From an uncultured Roseibium sp. (GTDB lineage: Bacteria > Pseudomonadota > Alphaproteobacteria > Rhizobiales > Stappiaceae): DNA of 64,000 bases. Positions 28,365 to 36,754 of this stretch are shown one piece after another; the stretch's first letter is position 1; the number at the start of each line of letters is the position of its first letter. The notes beneath the pieces were generated by a model. The model did not search any database. It was given only the letters and a program-made list of their open reading frames with translations, and was not told where the DNA came from. The DNA lies in NCBI RefSeq assembly GCF_963675985.1, contig NZ_OY780958.1, forward strand, positions 2,294,001 through 2,358,000. The letters run 5' to 3'. The position numbers and the translations under genes are program-made.

Positions 28365-28501
28365 AGCGCCCTTCATCCGGGAACTTGGCCGGGGGCTGAA
28401 CGGAAGGGCGTATGTCGCCAGGGTTCTTAAAACAACCCGTCTTCCCGTGTCTCCGCTCTCGTTTTAGAATTCTCGTACCTTTCCGGGGTCACGAGGAGGC
28501 T

Positions 28502-28537
28502 TCGCGCCAGTTCCCGATTTGTAAACTGGAAAGGCGA
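28502..28537 (+). promoter_or_regulatory. Putative S6:S18 autoregulatory leader hairpin
   Basis: Directly before rpsF, CCAGTT (28507-28512) pairs with AACTGG (28524-28529) around a loop containing CCCG. TCGC (28502-28505) can pair with GCGA (28534-28537) to extend the stem past a bulge. Known S6:S18-binding leaders upstream of rpsF present a CCG trinucleotide within a hairpin that mimics 16S rRNA. The 3' side includes the AAGGCG Shine-Dalgarno, so occupation could block translation. Confidence 0.45.
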
Positions 28538-28543
28538 CTTCAA

Positions 28544-28999
28544 ATGCCTCTTTATGAGCATGTGTTCCTGGCACGCCAGGACGTTTCGGCCCAGCAGGTC
28601 GAACAACTTGTCGAGCAGTTCAAGGGTCTGATCGAAACCGGCGGCGGGTCCGTCGGCAAGATCGAAAACTGGGGCCTGCGTTCCCTCGCATACCGCATCA
28701 AGAAAAACCGCAAGGCGCATTACACGCTGATGAACATCGAAGCTCCGCATGCCGCGGTCGCCGAGATGGAACGTCAGATGGGCCTGCACGAAGACGTCCT
28801 GCGCTTCATGACCTTCAAGGTCGACGCGCTGGACGAAGAGCCGTCTGCAATGATGCAGAAGCGCGACCGTGACGATCGTCGTGGCGGTGATCGCGGTGGA
28901 CGTTTCGGCGGTGGCGATCGCGGTGGACGCGGTGGTGATCGTGGTGGCGATCGTGGTGGCGACCGGGGCGAACGCGCTCCCCGCCGTGAAGCGGAGTAA
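28544..28999 (+). CDS. rpsF: 30S ribosomal protein S6 with RGG-rich tail
   Basis: A 151-residue S6. The fold spans about residues 1-100 (MPLYEHVFLARQDVS ... LHEDVLRFMTFKVD). Residues about 113-151 form a low-complexity Arg/Gly/Asp tail built from repeated RGGDRGG units. S6 binds the 30S platform together with S18. The frame is open 44 codons upstream, but ATG 28544 is the family start. It is followed 6 bp later by rpsR. The tail is far longer than the short acidic tail of E. coli S6 and is encoded by near-repeat DNA, so its copy number could vary between strains. Confidence 0.97.
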   Translation: MPLYEHVFLARQDVSAQQVEQLVEQFKGLIETGGGSVGKIENWGLRSLAYRIKKNRKAHYTLMNIEAPHAAVAEMERQMGLHEDVLRFMTFKVDALDEEPSAMMQKRDRDDRRGGDRGGRFGGGDRGGRGGDRGGDRGGDRGERAPRREAE

Positions 29000-29005
29000 G
29001 AGATC

Positions 29006-29254
29006 ATGGTTGATATTGCACAGCTTCCGAGCCGTCGTCCGTTCTTCCGTCGCCGGAAGACCTGTCCGTTCTCCGGTGCCAACGCGCCGAAGATCGACTA
29101 CAAGGACGTCCGTCTGCTGCAGCGGTACATCTCCGAACGCGGCAAGATCGTTCCGAGCCGTATCACCGCCGTTTCTGCCAAGAAGCAGCGTGAACTGGCC
29201 CGTGCCATCAAGCGCGCACGCCTCCTCGGCCTGCTGCCGTTTGTGATCAGCTAA
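29006..29254 (+). CDS. rpsR: 30S ribosomal protein S18
   Basis: An 82-residue S18 with the family core FFRRRKTCPFSG, IDYKDVRLLQRYISERGKI and the basic C-terminus QRELARAIKRARLLGLLPF. It pairs with S6 on the 30S platform. It starts 6 bp after rpsF, so their synthesis is matched through one mRNA. A 125-bp gap containing a perfect GC hairpin separates it from rplI. Confidence 0.98.
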   Translation: MVDIAQLPSRRPFFRRRKTCPFSGANAPKIDYKDVRLLQRYISERGKIVPSRITAVSAKKQRELARAIKRARLLGLLPFVIS

Positions 29255-29272
29255 GCTCTTTAAGAGCTCTTT

Positions 29273-29294
29273 CGGCCCGGACCCGTCCGGGCCG
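29273..29294 (+). terminator. GC hairpin between rpsR and rplI
   Basis: A perfect 10-bp inverted repeat (29273-29282 with 29285-29294, 2-base centre) lies 18 bp after the rpsR stop, just after a second short palindrome (AGCTCTTTAAGAGCT). No U-tract follows. It could act as an attenuator or mRNA-processing/stability element within the operon. Confidence 0.4.
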
Positions 29295-29379
29295 CCCGAA
29301 CTGGGGCCGCGGGACGCAAACGTGATCGGCCTCTAACCGCCAGCCAAAGCATGCCGGCGGGACAGTCAGGAGCAAATCC

Positions 29380-29982
29380 ATGCAAGTCATTCTTCTGGAA
29401 CGTATCGCCAAGCTTGGCCAGATGGGCGATACAGTCCGTGTGCGCGACGGCTATGCCCGTAACTTCCTTTTGCCTCAGGGCAAGGCTCTGCGCGCCAACA
29501 AGGCCAACATGCAGCGCTTCGAAAACGAGCGCGCCCAGCTTGAAGCCCGCAACCTGGAACGTCGTCAGGAAGCCGAAGCGGTTGCCGCAAAGCTCGACGG
29601 CGAATCCATGATCATGATCCGGTCCGCCGGCGAAACCGGCCAGCTCTACGGTTCGGTTTCCACCCGCGACATCGCCGATGGCCTGACCGCTGCCGGCTTC
29701 ACCGTTTCCCGCGGCCAGGTCGAGCTGCGCACTCCGATCAAGACGATCGGCCTGCACAACGTCGTGATCCAGCTGCACCCGGAAGTCGAAGTCGGCGTCA
29801 CCGTGAACGTTGCCCGTTCCGAAGACGAAGCCGTCCGTCAGGCCGCAGGTGAAGACCTGACCGCGCCCGAACAGGATATCTTCGAATTCGAGGAAGACGA
29901 AGACGAAGAAGGCGAAGGCGAAGTCGCTGAAGGCGGCGAAGCGGAAGCCACCGAAGAAGCAGAGGCAAAAGAAGAAGCCTAA
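29380..29982 (+). CDS. rplI: 50S ribosomal protein L9
   Basis: A 200-residue L9. The N-terminal rRNA-binding domain carries the signature GDTVRVRDGYARNFLLPQGK, then come the long connecting helix and the C-terminal domain. An extra acidic tail (about residues 165-200) is made almost entirely of Glu, Asp, Gly and Ala, longer than in E. coli (149 residues total). L9 reaches out from the 50S subunit and helps maintain reading frame. ATG 29380 has AGGAG 8 nt upstream. A strong intrinsic terminator follows. Confidence 0.97.
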   Translation: MQVILLERIAKLGQMGDTVRVRDGYARNFLLPQGKALRANKANMQRFENERAQLEARNLERRQEAEAVAAKLDGESMIMIRSAGETGQLYGSVSTRDIADGLTAAGFTVSRGQVELRTPIKTIGLHNVVIQLHPEVEVGVTVNVARSEDEAVRQAAGEDLTAPEQDIFEFEEDEDEEGEGEVAEGGEAEATEEAEAKEEA

Positions 29983-30349
29983 ACGGCATTTTTCTGCACC
30001 TTTGAAGACTGAGGAAGCGGCGCTCAAAAAGCGCCGCTTTCTTTTTGCGCGAATGGCCGACCGGGCCATGACACCTGGAAAGAGGCACCTCGGAAAAGCG
30101 CGCTTGCTCCGCACAAGCACACTCATATGTATGCGGCTTTCCTTCACCTCAGTAATTTTTACAATGAAAACAAAGTCTCCCCTTTCAGCCTCCGCGGGAG
30201 TCTTTTTTGAGGCCCTTCGTCAAGGTCCGAGGGCGGATATCCCCGTTGATTTTGAGCCTTCCCACATAATGGGACATGCCCATTTTTGAACCTTGAAGCT
30301 GCGCCGTGATTGCCTGTAGACCGGGTGGGCAAAGTCATCGGGGGACATC
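29983..30349. other. rplI/dnaB intergenic region
   Basis: These 367 bases hold the rplI terminator near the left end and presumably the dnaB promoter. A weak CTCCC/GGGAG hairpin followed by six T (about 30179-30217) may be a second terminator. No gene was recognised. Confidence 0.5.
30015..30046 (+). terminator. Intrinsic terminator after rplI
   Basis: A perfect 9-bp stem (30016-30024 with 30030-30038) with a 5-base CAAAA loop is followed by TTCTTTTT. It ends the rpsF-rpsR-rplI transcript about 33 bp after the rplI stop. Confidence 0.9.
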
Positions 30350-31834
30350 ATGAAAGGCACACTGCAATCGGTCGAAACGGAAGCTGCCGTACAGCGCATG
30401 GCGCCGCATAATGCGGAAGCCGAACGACAGTTGCTGGGTGCCATTCTGGTCAACAACGAGACCTATTACCGGGTTTCGGATTTCCTGGAACCGTATCACT
30501 TATTCGTCCCGCCGCATCAGGACATATACGAGAAGATCGGTCAGCTGATCCGCGCGGGTAAGACCGCTTCGCCGATCACGCTCAAGACCTTCTTTCCTGC
30601 TGACGCCAAGATCGCAGACCTGTCGGCGACCCAGTTCCTGCTGCGTCTTGCCGCCGATGCGGCATCGATCATCAATGCGGAAGACTACGGCCGCACGATT
30701 TACGACCTGGCCCTGCGCCGGAACCTGATCCGGATCGGCGAGGACATGGTCAACATCGCCTTCGACGCGCCGATCGACGTGCCGCCCTCCCAGCAGATCG
30801 ACGATGCGGAACGACGCCTGTTCGAACTGGCGGAAACCGGACGGAATGAAGGCGGTTTCGTCAGCTTTTCCGACGCGCTGACCGAAACCATCGAGATGGC
30901 CCATGCGGCCTATAATCGGGAAGGTGCGCTTTCCGGCATTTCGACCGGCCTGATCGATCTGGACCGGCTGATGGGCGGATTGCAGCCCTCGGACCTGATC
31001 GTTCTGGCCGGCCGGCCTGCCATGGGGAAAACGTCGCTTGCGACGAACATCGCCTACAATATCGCCCAGGCGTATCAGGCTGAAGAGAAGCCCGACGGCT
31101 CTATCAAGACGGTCAACGGCGGCGTCGTCGGCTTCTTCTCGCTGGAAATGTCGGCAGAACAGCTCGCCACCCGTATCATTTCAGAGCAGACGGAAATTTC
31201 CTCGTCGAAAATCCGCCGTGGCGACATTTCCGAAGCCGATTTCGAAAAGCTTGCGGCCGCAGCTCAGCACATGCAGACCGTGCCGCTGCATGTGGACCAG
31301 ACCGGTGGTATCTCCATTGCCTCTCTTGTCGCCCGCGCCCGCCGGTTGAAGCGGCAGCGCGGCCTGGACATGATCGTGGTCGACTATATCCAGCTCCTGT
31401 CGGGATCGCAGAAGAATGCCGGCAACCGCGTTCAGGAAATCACCGAAATCACCACCGGCCTTAAGGCGCTCGCCAAGGAACTGAACGTTCCGATCATCGC
31501 GTTGTCACAGCTCTCTCGTCAGGTCGAGTCGCGCGACGACAAGCGGCCGCAGCTCTCCGACCTTCGTGAATCCGGCTCCATCGAGCAGGATGCGGACGTG
31601 GTCATGTTCGTTTATCGTGACGAATACTACCTGTCGAAGACCGAACCGGAGGAAGGTTCTCCGGAACATGAGGTCTGGAGGGACAAGCTGGAACGGGTTA
31701 AAGGCAAAGCGGAAGTCATCATTGCCAAGCAACGTCACGGCCCGACCGGCACTGCCAACCTGCACTTCCAGGGCGAGTTCACCCGCTTCTCGGACCTTGC
31801 CGAAGACGAATACCTGCCGGAACGCCACGATTAG
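30350..31834 (+). CDS. dnaB: Replicative DNA helicase
   Basis: A 494-residue DnaB. The N-terminal helical domain (about 15-120) begins APHNAEAERQLLGAIL, and a linker leads to the RecA-like helicase domain with Walker A GRPAMGKTS (Lys227). Later motifs include IVVDYIQLL and LSQLSRQVESR. It unwinds DNA ahead of the replisome as a hexameric ring. No intein is present; the length is normal. ATG 30350 is preceded by GGGGGA. It heads the run dnaB-alr-radA-cvpA-purF. Confidence 0.97.
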   Translation: MKGTLQSVETEAAVQRMAPHNAEAERQLLGAILVNNETYYRVSDFLEPYHLFVPPHQDIYEKIGQLIRAGKTASPITLKTFFPADAKIADLSATQFLLRLAADAASIINAEDYGRTIYDLALRRNLIRIGEDMVNIAFDAPIDVPPSQQIDDAERRLFELAETGRNEGGFVSFSDALTETIEMAHAAYNREGALSGISTGLIDLDRLMGGLQPSDLIVLAGRPAMGKTSLATNIAYNIAQAYQAEEKPDGSIKTVNGGVVGFFSLEMSAEQLATRIISEQTEISSSKIRRGDISEADFEKLAAAAQHMQTVPLHVDQTGGISIASLVARARRLKRQRGLDMIVVDYIQLLSGSQKNAGNRVQEITEITTGLKALAKELNVPIIALSQLSRQVESRDDKRPQLSDLRESGSIEQDADVVMFVYRDEYYLSKTEPEEGSPEHEVWRDKLERVKGKAEVIIAKQRHGPTGTANLHFQGEFTRFSDLAEDEYLPERHD

Positions 31835-31925
31835 AACGCTTTACGGCGCTTGTGTATTATAGTGATTGGATCGCACGTTCCCGCGTGCGATTCGCCCAAT
31901 TTTGAACAAAGCCCAGGTCTTTTTC

Positions 31926-33098
31926 TTGCCTCAGCAGGACTCTTACTCTTCTTCCTCCCGCCCTCTCGAGGCCCTCGCCGGTGGGCGTCTGACCATCGAT
32001 CTCGATGCCATCGCCACGAACTGGCGGACCCTGTCCGAACACCTTCGCGACGGCACCGAGTGCGCCGCAACGGTCAAGGCCAATGCCTATGGCACCGGTC
32101 TTTGCGAGACGGCCGAACGCCTGTCCCAGGAGGGCTGCAGGACATTCTTCGTCGCCCTGCCCCAGGAAGCGCTGCATCTGCGGGAGACGCTTCCCGATGC
32201 GACCATCTACGTTCTGGATGGTCTTTTCCCGGGTACGGCGGCGACCTATGCGGCGGCAAATCTCCGACCGGTACTGAATTCCGTGCCGGAGATCGAGGAG
32301 TGGTCAGCCTATTGCCGCGCCGGAAACAAGCCGCTTGCGGCCGCAATCCATATCGACACGGGTATGAACAGGCTCGGGCTGATGCCGGACATGTTCGCGC
32401 AGGTCATGGCCGACGACTATCTTACCGGCGCGTTCACGCCGTGCCTTTTCGTAAGCCATCTGGCCTGCGGATCGACGCCTGACCATCCGCTCAATCAGAT
32501 CCAGTTGGACACCTTTCGCGCGGCGACGGCGGAGTTCCCGGAAATCCCGAAATCGCTTGCCAATTCCGCAGGTGTCTTTCTCGGACCGGACTATCATTTC
32601 GACATCGCCCGTCCGGGCATTTCCCTTTACGGCGGCAAGGCTCTCGATCCGGGCACCAATCCGATGGTCCCGGTCGTCAAGGTCGAGGCCCGTATTCTGA
32701 TGGTGCGCGACGTGGCCGAGAACCAGAAGATCGGCTATGGCGGAGCGAAAACCGCAACCAAGCCTATGCGCCTCGCGATCGTGGCCGCCGGTTATGCCGA
32801 CGGATTTCTGCGCCGGGCCGGGTCGTCGGACAAGAACCCCGGCGGCTTCGGCTGGCTGGACGGTCATCGTGTGCCCATCGTCGGCCGGATTTCGATGGAC
32901 ATGATGGCGCTGGATGTAACCGACGTTCCCGAAACGGTGGCGCGGCACGGCGTCTTTGTGGAATTGCTCGGCCCCAACGTCGCGGCTTCGGACCTGGCGA
33001 TTTACGCGGAAACCATTGACTACGAGTATCTGACCGGGCTTGGACGCCGCTTTCATCGGCGCTACGGGACCCTCGGCCTCAGGCAAGACGGCACCTGA
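31926..33098 (+). CDS. alr: Alanine racemase, non-ATG start
   Basis: A roughly 390-residue fold-type III PLP enzyme. The PLP lysine lies in AATVKANAYGTGL near the N-terminus and the catalytic tyrosine region in a GISLYGGKAL/MDMMALDVTDV-type C-terminal domain. It interconverts L- and D-alanine for peptidoglycan. No ATG precedes the conserved TIDLDAIATNW; the frame opens at 31863. TTG 31926, with AGG 8 nt upstream, is my choice, but TTG 31902 or 31866 are possible. Its stop overlaps the radA ATG by one base (TGATG). Confidence 0.92.
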   Translation: MPQQDSYSSSSRPLEALAGGRLTIDLDAIATNWRTLSEHLRDGTECAATVKANAYGTGLCETAERLSQEGCRTFFVALPQEALHLRETLPDATIYVLDGLFPGTAATYAAANLRPVLNSVPEIEEWSAYCRAGNKPLAAAIHIDTGMNRLGLMPDMFAQVMADDYLTGAFTPCLFVSHLACGSTPDHPLNQIQLDTFRAATAEFPEIPKSLANSAGVFLGPDYHFDIARPGISLYGGKALDPGTNPMVPVVKVEARILMVRDVAENQKIGYGGAKTATKPMRLAIVAAGYADGFLRRAGSSDKNPGGFGWLDGHRVPIVGRISMDMMALDVTDVPETVARHGVFVELLGPNVAASDLAIYAETIDYEYLTGLGRRFHRRYGTLGLRQDGT

Positions 33099-34492
33099 TG
33101 GCCCGGCGCGCATCCAGCTTCGTCTGCCAGTCCTGCGGGGCGGTGACGGCCAAATGGACGGGTCGCTGCGAATCCTGTGGTGAATGGAATTCCATCGTCG
33201 AGGAACAGACCGGCGGCGGCATCGGCGGCGGCCCCGGTAAGGTCAAGCGGTCGAAGGGCCGTGTCGTTCCCCTGGTCGGATTGTCGGGCGATACGAAGGA
33301 AGCGCCGCGGATCCAGAGCGGCATCGCCGAACTCGACCGGGTTACGGGCGGTGGCTTCGTGCGTGGATCCGCTCTTCTGGTCGGCGGCGATCCAGGGATC
33401 GGCAAATCCACGCTCCTGATCCAGGCGGCCGCCGCCCTTGCCCGCCTTGGCCAGCGGGCGGTCTATATTTCCGGTGAAGAGGCGATCGGACAGGTCCGGC
33501 TTAGAGCGGAACGGCTCGGCCTTTCCGATGCGCCCGTGGAATTGGCCGCCGAGACCAGCGTTGAGGATATTCTCGCAACATTGGAAGCCGGCACGCCACC
33601 TGCCCTGCTCATTCTGGATTCGGTCCAGACCCTTTGGACGGAACAGGCGGAATCTCCTCCAGGGACCGTCACCCAGGTGCGCGCCTCCGCCCAGGCGATG
33701 GTGCGCTATGCCAAAAAGCACGGCACGACGCTGGTCCTCGTCGGCCATGTCACCAAGGACGGCCAGATCGCCGGCCCCCGCGTGGTCGAGCATATGGTCG
33801 ATGCGGTGCTCTATTTCGAGGGCGACGGCGCGCATCAGTATCGCATTCTCAGGTCGGTGAAGAACCGCTTCGGCGCCACCGACGAGATCGGTGTCTTCGA
33901 GATGACCGGAGCCGGCCTTTCGGAAGTCGCCAACCCGTCGGCCCTGTTTCTGGGGGATCGGACCTCAAATGCGCCGGGCTCCGCCGTCTTTGCCGGGCTT
34001 GAAGGGTCACGCCCGCTTCTAATCGAGGTTCAGGCGCTTGTCGCCCCCTCACCTCTCGGCACGCCCAGGCGCGCCGTGATCGGCTGGGATTCCGCCCGCT
34101 TGTCCATGATCCTGGCGGTGCTCGAAGCCCGGTGCGGGGTCCGGTTTTCCCAGCATGACGTCTACCTGAACGTGGCTGGTGGCCTGAAGATCAACGAGCC
34201 GGGAGCGGATCTCGCGGTTGCGGCAGCCCTGGTCTCTTCACTCAGCGGACTTGCCCTTCCGGCAAATTGCGTCTATTTCGGCGAAGTCAGCCTGTCAGGA
34301 GCGATCCGGCCGGTCGCCCAGGCTCAGTCCAGGCTGAAGGAAGCGCAGAAACTCGGGTTCGATCAGGCGTATTGTCCGGAAGGCAACCTGAAAGACGGCG
34401 CGACACGGAATTTTGCGGTAACGGGACTCCCGGAACTTGGGGATTTCATTGCCAAAATCTCGGCCAAGGCTGGTGCCGGCGGCAACGCTTAA
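33098..34492 (+). CDS. radA: DNA repair protein RadA
   Basis: A 464-residue RadA/Sms. An N-terminal zinc finger (Cys10, Cys13, Cys24, Cys27) leads to a RecA-like ATPase with Walker A GGDPGIGKSTLL, the RadA-specific KNRFG motif, and a C-terminal Lon-protease-like domain. RadA is a branch-migration helicase that processes recombination intermediates. Overlap with the alr stop implies translational coupling. The cvpA gene follows after 69 bp. Confidence 0.97.
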   Translation: MARRASSFVCQSCGAVTAKWTGRCESCGEWNSIVEEQTGGGIGGGPGKVKRSKGRVVPLVGLSGDTKEAPRIQSGIAELDRVTGGGFVRGSALLVGGDPGIGKSTLLIQAAAALARLGQRAVYISGEEAIGQVRLRAERLGLSDAPVELAAETSVEDILATLEAGTPPALLILDSVQTLWTEQAESPPGTVTQVRASAQAMVRYAKKHGTTLVLVGHVTKDGQIAGPRVVEHMVDAVLYFEGDGAHQYRILRSVKNRFGATDEIGVFEMTGAGLSEVANPSALFLGDRTSNAPGSAVFAGLEGSRPLLIEVQALVAPSPLGTPRRAVIGWDSARLSMILAVLEARCGVRFSQHDVYLNVAGGLKINEPGADLAVAAALVSSLSGLALPANCVYFGEVSLSGAIRPVAQAQSRLKEAQKLGFDQAYCPEGNLKDGATRNFAVTGLPELGDFIAKISAKAGAGGNA

Positions 34493-34561
34493 GGCATCAA
34501 TCGGACGGATCAAGCGGGCGGCGGCGCCCGATGGCTCAAGACACAAGGATCTTTCAGACAG

Positions 34562-35176
34562 ATGCCGATCACCATGCTCGACGGAATCCTTCTCGTCATC
34601 ATGCTCATCTCGGCGGTTCTGGCGATGATCCGCGGTTTCGTCCGCGAGGTTCTGTCCATCGCCTCGTGGATTGCGGCCGCTGTCGCAGCCTTCCTGCTTT
34701 ACGGGAAGGTGCTTCCCTACGCCAAGCAATATATCAGCCACGATCTGGTCGCCCTGGGCGTTTCCGCCGCAGCGGTCTTTATCGTAACGCTGCTGATTGT
34801 GTCCTATATAACCATGCGGATATCCGATTTCGTGCTCGACAGCCGCATTGGCGCGCTTGATCGCACGCTCGGGTTCGTGTTCGGCGCTGTGCGCGGATTG
34901 CTTCTGGTCGTCGTGGCGATGATGTTCTTCAACTGGTTCGTCCAGCCGGAACAGCAGCCTAACTGGGTCTTGCAGGCGAAATCCCGCCCGATCCTGATGT
35001 CTATCGGCGAACGCCTTGTCGCCGTGCTGCCGGAGGATCCGGAAAAGGCCATTCTGGACAAGATCAAGAAACAAACGTCCACACAGGCCAATGGCGAAGG
35101 CGGAAACGAGAATACGGGCTACAGCGCTTCAGAGCGGCAGGGCCTCGAACAGCTTACGACCGGCGGAAACAACTGA
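34562..35176 (+). CDS. cvpA: CvpA family membrane protein
   Basis: A 204-residue protein with four predicted membrane helices in the first ~135 residues (LDGILLVIMLISAVLAMIRG begins the first) and the family motif GFVREVLSIASW, then a polar C-terminal tail of about 65 residues. CvpA was named for its effect on colicin V production and supports envelope integrity and bile or stress resistance in enteric bacteria; its molecular activity is not established. Placement directly before purF is widely conserved. Confidence 0.92.
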   Translation: MPITMLDGILLVIMLISAVLAMIRGFVREVLSIASWIAAAVAAFLLYGKVLPYAKQYISHDLVALGVSAAAVFIVTLLIVSYITMRISDFVLDSRIGALDRTLGFVFGAVRGLLLVVVAMMFFNWFVQPEQQPNWVLQAKSRPILMSIGERLVAVLPEDPEKAILDKIKKQTSTQANGEGGNENTGYSASERQGLEQLTTGGNN

Positions 35177-35268
35177 CGCTCTGCTGCCAGGAGCGGGTTC
35201 TTCCGCGCTCGTAAAGTGAGCCGGGCAGGCTTTGACCTGCCGGTATCTTGAACTTAAGGAGCTCCGCC

Positions 35269-36741
35269 ATGCACGGCGAGACCGATCACACCGAGCCGTT
35301 TGATCTCAATGCAGACCGGCTTCAGGAAGAGTGCGGCGTATTCGGCATATTCGGTCATGAAGATGCGAGCGCCCTGACCGCCCTCGGCCTGCATGCGCTC
35401 CAGCACCGCGGCCAGGAAGCCGCGGGCATCGTGACGCTCGACGATGAACAGTTCCGAGCGGAACGTCATCTTGGCCTGGTCGGAGACCACTTCTCCAACG
35501 CAGATACCATCAACCGGCTGTCGGGCCGGGCGGCGATCGGACATGTCCGGTATTCGACCACCGGCGAAACGATCCTGCGCAACGTGCAGCCACTGTTTGC
35601 CGAGCTGGAAGGCGGCGGCATCGCCATTTGCCACAACGGCAACTTCACAAATGCCATGACCCTGCGCCAGCAGTTGATCCGCGACGGCGCAATCTGTCAG
35701 TCGACGTCCGATTCCGAAGTGGTCCTGCAGCTCATCGCCAAGTCGCGCGAACGGAAGATCGTCGACCGTTTCATCGACGCCATTTCCCAGATGGAAGGCG
35801 CATACTCCCTGGTGGCGCTCACGTCGAAAAAGCTGATCGGGGCCCGCGATCCGCTGGGCATCCGGCCGCTGGTTCTGGGCGACCTCAACGGCGCGCCGAT
35901 CCTGGCTTCGGAAACCTGCGCGCTCGACATCATCGGAGCGACCTTCATCCGCGAGGTGGAAAACGGCGAAGTCATCGTCTGCAGCCCCAGCGGCATCGAA
36001 TCCTACTTCCCCTTCGGCAAATGCCGGGCACGGCCGGACATTTTTGAGTTCATCTATTTCGCCCGCCCCGATTCCATCATCGGCGGCCGCAGCGTTTATG
36101 AAGTTCGCCGGGCCATGGGCGGGGAACTGGCGCGCGAATCCCATGTGGAGAGCGATGTCATCGTTCCGGTGCCGGACAGCGGCGTGCCGGCGGCGATCGG
36201 CTACAGCCAGGAAAGCGGCGTGCCCTTCGAACTGGGCATCATCCGCAACCACTATGTCGGGCGAACCTTCATCGAGCCATCCCAGTCGATCCGCGCGCTC
36301 GGCGTGAAGATGAAGCACTCCGCCAACAAGATGCAGATCCAGGGCAAGCGTGTCATCCTGATCGACGACAGCCTGGTTCGCGGCACCACATCGGTCAAGA
36401 TCGTCCAGATGATCCGCGAGGCCGGCGCACGGGAAGTCCACTTCCGGCTGGCAAGCCCGCCGATCCGCTATTCGGATTATTACGGCATCGACACGCCGGT
36501 GCGCGAAAAGCTGCTGGCAGCCAAATACAATCTGGAAGAGATGCGCAACTACATCGGCGCGGACACGCTCGCCTTCCTCTCCGTCGACGGCATCTACAAG
36601 GCCATGGGTTACGAGGGCCGCGACAACGAGAACCCGCAGTTCACCGATCATTGCTTCACCGGCGATTATCCGACGGCCCTGACAGACCTGTCCGAAGACC
36701 GGGATTTCATCCGTCCCCCGCGTCTCGTCGAAGTCCAGTAA
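35269..36741 (+). CDS. purF: Amidophosphoribosyltransferase
   Basis: A 490-residue PurF. A 21-residue propeptide is expected to be removed to expose the nucleophile Cys22 (LQEECGVFGIFG). The N-terminal glutaminase domain includes RGQEAAGI, and the C-terminal phosphoribosyltransferase has the PRPP loop VILIDDSLVRGTTS. It makes 5-phosphoribosylamine from PRPP and glutamine, the first step of purine synthesis. ATG 35269 has AAGGAG about 8 nt upstream; a start seven codons earlier is not supported. The SDR gene begins 13 bp after the stop. Confidence 0.98.
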   Translation: MHGETDHTEPFDLNADRLQEECGVFGIFGHEDASALTALGLHALQHRGQEAAGIVTLDDEQFRAERHLGLVGDHFSNADTINRLSGRAAIGHVRYSTTGETILRNVQPLFAELEGGGIAICHNGNFTNAMTLRQQLIRDGAICQSTSDSEVVLQLIAKSRERKIVDRFIDAISQMEGAYSLVALTSKKLIGARDPLGIRPLVLGDLNGAPILASETCALDIIGATFIREVENGEVIVCSPSGIESYFPFGKCRARPDIFEFIYFARPDSIIGGRSVYEVRRAMGGELARESHVESDVIVPVPDSGVPAAIGYSQESGVPFELGIIRNHYVGRTFIEPSQSIRALGVKMKHSANKMQIQGKRVILIDDSLVRGTTSVKIVQMIREAGAREVHFRLASPPIRYSDYYGIDTPVREKLLAAKYNLEEMRNYIGADTLAFLSVDGIYKAMGYEGRDNENPQFTDHCFTGDYPTALTDLSEDRDFIRPPRLVEVQ

Positions 36742-36754
36742 ACAAGAGGCAGGC

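Larger units (their letters stand above)
28056..28543. other. fabD/rpsF divergent regulatory region
   Basis: These 488 bases contain no recognisable gene. They should hold divergent promoters for the fab block and for the S6-S18-L9 operon, plus the structured leader before rpsF described separately. Short open frames here have no coding character. Confidence 0.55.
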
